Assembly (NCBI RefSeq): GCF_015706575.1 | Contig: NW_024037056.1 | Location: 12,909,176 to 12,973,175, forward strand | Length of the DNA stretch: 64,000 nucleotides | Direction of reading: 5' to 3' | From: Patiria miniata | Taxonomy: Eukaryota > Echinodermata > Asteroidea > Valvatida > Asterinidae | Shown: piece after piece, positions 25,401 to 34,400 of the stretch | Position numbering within the stretch: the first letter of the stretch is position 1 | Layout: each line of letters opens with the position of its first letter | Notes under the pieces: generated by a model | The model's database searches: none | Seen by the model: the letters and a program-made list of their open reading frames with translations, nothing else | What the model was told of the DNA's origin: nothing | Program-made: the position numbers and the translations under genes

Positions 25401-28400
25401 AATAAGGAATGTTAATATGGGAAAATTAATATTTGATGTCCATAAAGATCCCAGAACCTATTATAAATTTGTGCCATAACAGAAAACGAGAAAACTTCAA
25501 CTAGGTACCTTTTGTCTCGTCACATTAATCATGCTAGAGCCTAGCAACAGTTGGCATGGCGATGGAGTTTTGCCGGAGATTGAGACCCCTTGGGCTATTT
25601 TTTTTTCCCCGATGACAATCTCATTTCTCTTCAGGTGTGATCAATGATCGTTCCGGTGGCATTGCCCTTTGCAGTATTTCCCCTTCCTGTGTAAAAAAAA
25701 AAAAATTATGACTGAATGTTCAAAATAGGAAAAACAGATGGACAAGCGAATGCATTTGGTAAATTTCTGAGATGGATGTCGACTTTCTCCCATGATGCAC
25801 GGCAGGATTTTCGGCACCACCAGCACTTTTCTGTATCGAGAATCACGCCATTTACCAACTCTGAATAATACACCCATCCCTAATGTGAAGGGATAGAACC
25901 GAGAAATTGGTTTACCCATAAACAAAACAGCAAATGACACAAATGACCCAGTTACATATCTTGTCCTGTTTTTTTTTCAATCGGTGTGAATTCCCCATTA
26001 TCCTGGCATTTGCAGGTTTTTTAGCATTTAGATGACCAGACGGCTTCTCTGAGCCCAAGAGAGAATCGGAATTGCCGTTTACCGTTGTTGATCTGTTTTT
26101 CGATCGTCTTTGTCTTCTTTGTCTTTATTGGCTCAGGCTTAATTTCTGAGTGCAATTTTTAAAAGCCTAAGATGGGGAATTTGTCCCCAAGGTAGTAGGG
26201 TACGGAAAGTGCATGCAGGTTTTTCAATTATTGTTTAGAAAGTGTTTACTATGGAGAATTGTTGGGGCGAATCACCGGAAAAGTTAAATTTAACTGGTTG
26301 CCAAGAACATCACAAATAAGATTTTATAGTATGCAGTGAGTAGGTAATAGAATAAAGTCTGTCTTGAGCCAATGTGGCCCATCAGGCTGGCATTTGTCTC
26401 CGGTTTCAGTAGCATGAAACGACTGGGAATATTTCTACTCCCCCTGGATGGGATGCTGGTTCATCGCAGGTTACTCCCCAGCTAATGCCGGTACCCATTT
26501 ATACTCCTGGGTGGAAAGAGGCAAGTTGGGGTGAAGTGGCTTGCCCAAGGACACAACATAATTATGACCACAGCACCCCAAGGGGAAGAGTGGCAGGCTT
26601 TGAGATGGTTATTGCATCAGCCTCCCGGGTTTCAATCCAGCTTGTGGCCATTTGTGTCTATGGGCAAGCCACTTTACCTTGCTCACCTCTCTAAGCCCAG
26701 GAGTATAAATAGGTAGGCATACTAGCTGGGGAGTAACCTGCATGCGATGGGCTGGCATCCCACACACGGGAAATAGAAAATATTTTCAGTCATTTCATGC
26801 CAAGGAAACTAGGAGATTAAACACCGGCTTGGTGAGCCATATATTGGCTAGAGACAGTCTTTCAATTTTATTTAAAACCTATTTTTGTTTCGTCTGCAGG
26901 TGACATTAACGACAGTAGGGTACGGCGACAAGACGCCGGAAAGCTGGGCAGGGAAGTTGTCTGCTGCCATCTTAGCTGTTCTCGGGGTGTCTTTTTTCGC
27001 ACTTCCAGCGGTGAGCTCAAATTTTTGTTCAGTTTCGTTACAATCAAACTCACACACACACAAAATGAGTTTTAACACAATTTGTAGATGTGTCTTATGA
27101 TTAGAATAATGAGAAAACTTTTGATAAACCAACATTTGAGCAATTCACAGTTTCAAACCAATCGGCCTTGTAGTTCTGTAGATATATCTTTTAGTAAGAA
27201 TAATGAGTAGACTTTGGATACACCAACATTTGAGCAATTCATTTTTTCCTCTTCAGGCATTAGGCTTGATACAGTTTGGAATTCACCCCAAACTACCAGG
27301 CCACAAATAAAAAATAAAAACTTCAGAAAAACCTCTTGTTCACATCTGAAGGAAGTCTGACATGACTTTTTTTTCTCAAAATGATGGGTGCAGCTGATCA
27401 AACTACTCATCCAAGATGTTTGAATATTTAAAACATTGCACAGCCAGACCAAGTTTGTGAAATCGATCGCAGGTATATTGCACAGCTGTGCAACAAAGTT
27501 ATTGCGTAAATCATATAGATTGCATAAATTGTGCACCATTTAGTGAACTTGGCTGCAGGACAGTTAAGGCCATTGCCTCAGTGACCTATATGTACACGTA
27601 CATTGTAAATGTAGCCTCAGGCTCATACAATCCCCTCCCCCCCCCCGACTCAATAAAACAACCATGGGCCCAATTTTACAGAATGCCCTGCACCAAAAAT
27701 CAACTGATGAGGACCAACCACTGGCAATGAAGAGCAAATGACATTTTGGCTGGGAACCGGTCACTGCACTAAGGAAATTATGTTCTGTGCTACCCAAATT
27801 CCCCCAATACATTTGGTCTCTAACAAGAGTGGTAGAGCCGCTGTGGTAGAGGTTACCATCGACAAGATTGATCATATCCTCTCTTGAGAACTTCGGCAAC
27901 GCTACCCAGATAATTTAGAGCATACCTTACACATCCTGTATTCAAGTTGATGCATGCGCGTGAGGTACGCTCTGAAGTTCCTGGCTAGCGCTGCCAAATT
28001 TCCCAAGACTATATTAAATTCATCTTGCTGATATATGTCTCTCTCAAAGACGGCCATCTCTGTAGGAGAAGTGCAACTGCGTACTTTACGCAATCAAGCA
28101 CGCATTGCGCAGTGTTGAAAATGTTCCAAACGCCCTAGGTTGTTGCTTGAAATGTGTTCGAAATACAACGCAGCCGATGCGCTTCATGCAAGTTGACACT
28201 CAAAATGTGGATGCGCATGGCTGGTCTGTAGGAAATGACGTCATTTGAGAGAGACCTACAGCACCCTCTACCCCAGCTTTGGCCTGCTTGCCACGGACCT
28301 GATACATTAGGAGAATAAACTCCAAAGCCCATTCTTGGCCGGGACGACAGGTTCATTAGCCTCGCAGATGAATCGACGCCAAGAGTCACAGCTGTGCATA

Positions 28401-31400
28401 CCTACATACTGATGAATAAGAGATGAATGCACATGTCTCGATCACCTTTAGGCACTAGCATGCATGCTTCCGCCTCTATCATGAATAAGTGTTCAGTGCA
28501 CTCACCATTAATTTAAAAACTCCAATAACCCATACCAGTGTACAGAGTTAATTAAGTGTACTTTGGGGCCCATTTTAATTAGTTTGCGAAAAATTGGAGT
28601 TCTGGGCTTGCGATCATCATTCTGTGATAAGTGCAGAAATTCTGTGCTCCACATCTAAAGAATGACACCCATTTCGGAAAAAGATCGAAGCAATAAAATA
28701 TTTTTGTTGAAAAGCAGACAGAGCTACAGTTAATTTAGTGAAGCTGTGTTCATCTACTGAATTCTAGTGGTTTAAGATATTGCAGGCGTGATATTTTTCA
28801 GACTTTTGTCTTCATTCAGCATTTTGAATCTGAGAGAAAGACATCAGTATATAAAGAAATGCATCTTTCAGACCTTTAAATAAATTTGGGAGGATAATCA
28901 TCCTTACTCGCAGCAGAATCTGAATTTCGAAGAATGCAGCTACAACTTGGTAGAGCCGAAGGCATGTGAAGGTGCCTCACAACCCATGTTTTACCATGGA
29001 GCACAACCAGATCAAAAGTGTTGATTAGTGTGGAGGGAGGAAAACCGGAAAACCCGGAGAAAAACCCTCGTATCACAGCAGACCATCAATGAATATCTCT
29101 ACTCACAAAGCAGGGAATCGAACCCGGGCCACGGTGGTGAGAGGCAAGCGCTTTACGCATTGTGCCACCCATGTCATCCAATTTTTAAGACCTTTTTTGA
29201 AATTGACAATCTCATCCCTAAGAGTGGCAGTCTTCTCCGGCTTCTAAAAAGAGTACGGTGTAATCTCATGATCATCTCGATTTCTTGTACCAGGGCATCC
29301 TGGGTTCTGGCTTTGCCTTGCAAGTCCAGCAGCAGCAAAGGCAGAAGCATTTTGCAAGAAGGCGGCATCCAGCAGCCATGCTCATTCAGGTAGGTCAATG
29401 TGTCATGGTTCTGTCCTGACACACTCTTCTGGGAGAACTGGTTGAAATATGTGGGGTGCTGTGGTCCAATGGTTATGGTGTTCGACCCGTGTACCGTGGT
29501 ACAGGGGTTCGAATCCTGACCGTGGGAACATGGTGCTTGTGCTCTTGAGCAAGGCACTTTACCATTATTGCTTCGTCCTTCGGATGGGACGTAAAGCCAT
29601 ATAGGTCCCGTGCGTTGTGTAATTAATGCATGTTAAAGAACCCTTAGTAACACTTATTGCTAAGAGAAGGGGTTTGCCCCGGTGTTTCTGGCCGTGGCTG
29701 CAATATGCACTGCAGCATCTTGTAAACCCTTATAAGGTGCTACACAATGGGTCTCATGTCTCTCATAAACTTTATTTACCTTTCTTTAATAATGGACATA
29801 TCTCCAGCGCCTTGAGTACCTAATAGTTGGTAGATACATGCGCTATATAAGACTCTGATATTATTTATTATAAATAGTTTTTGAATTTTGTTAAAATATG
29901 CATGTAGATCTTCCCCTTTACGATGACAATTTCATTTATCAATACAGACAACTCCACAAATCATTCCCCAAAACCACATTGAGAGGCAAAATTGCTGAAA
30001 CTTTTACGGTACATTTTAGAAAGATTTTGGCTCAATTTGTTTTGAAGGCTTCAAGTCCCAAAATATAATCAAACATATAGTTTTAAAGCAACAACTGACA
30101 CAGATGTGCAAGAAATAGGCAAACTTTTTGGACTTGGATTGGTGTTTGAGTCCAAGTCCTTTTGCAAAGTGTTGGGCATTTCAGCATATATTGTTTTGTC
30201 AACAAATTAAGAAGGAAAAAAAAATAAAATGAGGTTCGACCTGTGTTAACATAGGGTTTTTACATCCCATATTCAATTTGAAAACTTGTATTATTTGCAG
30301 TGCCTGTGGAGATGTTATGCAGCAGATCCCAATTCATGTTCCATGGCCACATGGAAACCACACTTAAAACCTGTACAGAGCCCCACCAATAACAAGTGAG
30401 TAAATCCGGAAGCTGATCTTTTATTCATATTCAAGGGCCATATATGGAACACTAACAGCTGGTGACTCTACTAACATACAAGGCAGATCTAGAGTTGTTG
30501 TCTTTACTAGTTGATAACTAAAACTAAAAGAAAGTTTAGTTTCTTTTTTCTATTGCTTTTTTTGTGTGATTTTTATCAGGCTAACATTTTTCACAGATTT
30601 AACCTTCAAACCATGGCTCTTTACATAAAAGAATTAGAATCTGCTTCATCTTCTTCAAATTCTGCATTTTCTCATTCCATTTTCCGTATTTTTTTAAAAA
30701 GTTCTTACTTCAATTAAATCAAGCTCCTCCAGCATTTTGTCTGTCAGAAAAGGGAGACATTTCTCTTTCATGCAAATGGTATCAAAAATCTAACTGGCTT
30801 CAACCACTGGCCAACAGAGGGCGCTATTAAACTCCCATAGAGCCATGGATAAAGAGATGCGATAAGCAACCACTCGTGGACAGTTTATAAACTCAATCGA
30901 CTATAGTGTCCAGTTTCTGTCCAGATTTTTGAACACCATGATCGCATCTTTATGACTTTGCTGATATGCAAACTCATTCAGCCAGCTAGCCATGCATTAA
31001 TTCAGTTTAAATCTTCCTTGTTATCAATCTTGCTGAATTTTGCATTTGCTTAAATGTTAAGCATATTCCATATAAATCTTAAAATTAATGTGGCCTGACG
31101 TTGCGAACTTAGCAAGTTCTTCTTCAGAGGCTAAAACAGAAATGACAGAGGTACATACATTAACATGGGGATGCACACAAACATGCAGGGCTGAAAGAAG
31201 AAACACAAAAGGAGGATTAGGTGTGAAAGGTGTGGAAAGATGCAGGGGAGGGTGGATGAGAGAACAAAGAAACACAGGGAGATGGCAAACCACAAGGGGT
31301 CTTGTGTATACAGGGGAGGGACCAGAAAGGGGAAGGATCAAAGGTCACAGGGAGTGGGAACGGACAAAAGAGTGTGAGAGTGAAGGGATGATGTGGGGGG

Positions 31401-34400
31401 GGGGGGGGAACAGTATTGAGGTGGAAAGGGATGAAAGATGGGGGAAGATGGGTAAACACAAACAAGGAAGACCAGATGGATTATCTGTAACAGAAGACAA
31501 TGGAGGAAGAAAAGGATTAATCATTTCCAAGTTGGACATTTGAAAGAAGAAATATAAAATTGGTCCATTTTTCTCCATTGCAATGCTCATTTCAAAAAGT
31601 CCATTGTACTGTTCAATTTTTTTTTGCCTTAATATCTTCAGATTCAAATTAGCAATCAATCCATTGCGCAGAAGTTGACATTGATCTGTCCTTAGCAAAA
31701 AAAAGTCAGTTTCACGTGCATAATTCATGGTTGACATGCTCATGCCAACAATCCAGTCTATCATAATCTACATTCCAATTGCCATTTTTGTTTGTCAGTG
31801 TGCAAGCCAGAAGCAACAGGCACAGGTAAGACCATTTCTCAAACCCCGCCCTCATCAGGCTGCAGGCAACACCCACTGAATGCTGACTCCGCCTGCTTAA
31901 TGGAAACCCGCCCCTTTTTTTTTACACTGCCTGCATCTCATTACCATATCATGCAAAAAACTAGACCCTGAGTGCCAGCTGAGGCCAATACATATATGCC
32001 TGAAACCCCGCCCATTATATTAGGCTCCACCCACTGATCACGGTTGGCTCCACCCACTGATCACAGTCAACTCCACCCACTGATCATGGTTGACTCCACC
32101 CACTGATCACGGTTGGTTCCACCCACTGATCACAGTTGGCTCCACCCACTGATCACAGTTGGCTCCACCCACTGATCACGGTTGGCTCCACCCAATGATC
32201 ACAGGTAGCTCCTCCCACTGATCACGGTTGGCTCCGCCCACTGACCACGGTTGGCTCCACCCACTGACCACGGTTGGCTCCACCCACTGACCACAGGTAG
32301 CTCCACCCACTGATCGTGGTTGGCTCCACCCACTGATCACGGTTGGCTCCACCCACTGATCACGGTTGGCTCCACCCACTGATCACAGTTGGCTCCACCC
32401 ACTCCACACGCTAATCATTCATATATGCTAGTCTGTGTTTCAAAGTTCCGCCCCTACATTGTAAACTCAGGTAAGAGCTTTTAGGTTTGCTGCACCCACA
32501 TTCATACATGTAGACAATGAAAAACTATCATCTGCTCGCCAAAGGTGTTAAATGGAATGCTTCATCAGGTCTTTAGTTGTAGCATTGTGATTTTGCTAGT
32601 ACATGCCATCATGTATATTAGATTAGGAACATAGGAAAGTTTTTTTGCATGCCAGTGATGAAAAAAATAAGTCGTCTCATGGACTGATGAACAGGGGTAA
32701 TAATTGTGAAACGCTTTGAGACCTTTGGTATAAAGTGCTAAGCACCACATTATTAAGCGCCCAGAGCTTATTCAGCAAATACGGGTTACCAGACCAAATG
32801 TCATGCATATATTAGCTTTTTCTTTAGATTGGTTCCATTTGATTTTTGCTAAGCATGTTAATTTACCATGCAATCTTTTTTAGCCAAAATGTAGCTCTGT
32901 CAAATTTACAGTGTTTATTGTAAGCATGGCTTGCTTGTCGATAGCACAGCTATAAATTCAAAGGGAGAACAAAATCATATGTTAAAGCGTCATGCTTTAT
33001 CTGTGTTTAAAACTATTAGAGGACTGCATGTTTGGTAGTTTTTTTTGTATTTTTTTAATTCATTAATATGATAGTGATGCCCATTTGTTTGGCCAGAAGA
33101 AAAGTCATTTTTGTATCCATAAAAGCGCCCTCTGTTGATTTTTCCATTCGCACCTCATGCTGATCATGAATATGAGTTTTCTGTGTCTTTTTTTGTGGTA
33201 CACATGAAGATTATATTGTAATGCATTGACTAAGTTTTTTAACCCTATAGATTTTTTTCTTTCGAGTAAACCACATAAGCCACAATAGACTTACTACAGA
33301 AGTGGTCAAATTCAGGAGACATATTGAAATTGCAAGTCAGAAACCAATCAGCCATTTATACAATGTGGCCAGTGATCATGGCCTAAGTCACAATGATAGA
33401 AACATAAGCAATGCTGCAAACCAAACAGGAATCACTCAGAGTTAACTTACATGTAGATGACAGAATTTGGCAATGTTACTTATTTCGCCTCTTGTAGATA
33501 TTGTAGATACCCCAGAAGAAAGGAGTACCGTGCATACATCACAGTTTCCTTAAGAAATCAAGACATTTTAGGCTCATTGGCTAATTGCAAAAAGAGGCTC
33601 CAAACTATCTAAAGGAAGTGCTGCTTCTTCTTTGTGCAGTCAAAAGGGAGTTGTTGGAATCTTGTCTCTCATTTATATTTTCTTAATACTTTCCTGCCAA
33701 CTTAGATTAGTTGAAACCTGTTTCTACATTTGAATTTTTCTTTTCTTCATCACACTTTATGTGCCTCTGAGAGGTGGGATGGGCTTTCAGTAGACTTGAA
33801 TTTTCAACCTCTCGCGTCTCTCTCGTTTCGTCTTGTCTTTTCCCGTGCAGTAGTTTCCGCACCAACAACCTGATCTCGCGGCTGTCCATCAAGCGCAGCA
33901 CCAACAGCCCCATGCTGCACCGCAACAGCGACCGGGTCAAGAAGGCCGCCAACGGGATCTACGACGACGAGGACAAGAAGATGGAGCTCAGCACGGGGGC
34001 ATACGGGGAGCAAGACTCCATCCGGTCCCGCGGCTCCCACCGATACCACACGCAGCATTCACAAGGTTGGTTTGTCGTGGAGGGTTTGGTCAGCATGCCT
34101 GTACGTATCTTTTCCCGCACTACATAGCTTCACCCTCCTGGGCAAGCTACTTCACCAACAGTAGGCAAGCTACTTCACCCACACTTGCCTCTCCCCACCC
34201 AGGAGTATAAACGAGTACCAGCATTAGCTGGAAAGTAACCTGTAATGGACTGGCATCCCATCAAGGGGAGAGTAAATATATGTGATGCGATCAAGCTAAA
34301 TGAGTCGTTGGCCGACCCTGGTCAATTTTTTGATTATTACAGATTTCAAAGGAGCACAATCTCAGCATTACTGCTGTGAAAACCGCATGCTGATACCATC

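Noticed and set aside
29449..29520. Possible tRNA gene (A-box and B-box present)
   Set aside because: It is the head of a Deu-SINE with body and tail attached; no complete cloverleaf with paired acceptor stem was seen.
32176..32379. Antisense open frame with a 23-residue repeat ([13 protein letters not shown])
   Set aside because: Created by the 23-bp minisatellite inside a channel intron.
32461..32475. Extra channel exon ending at CAG|GTAAGA
   Set aside because: No in-frame segment with an acceptor precedes it, and the flanking exons already join in phase without it.
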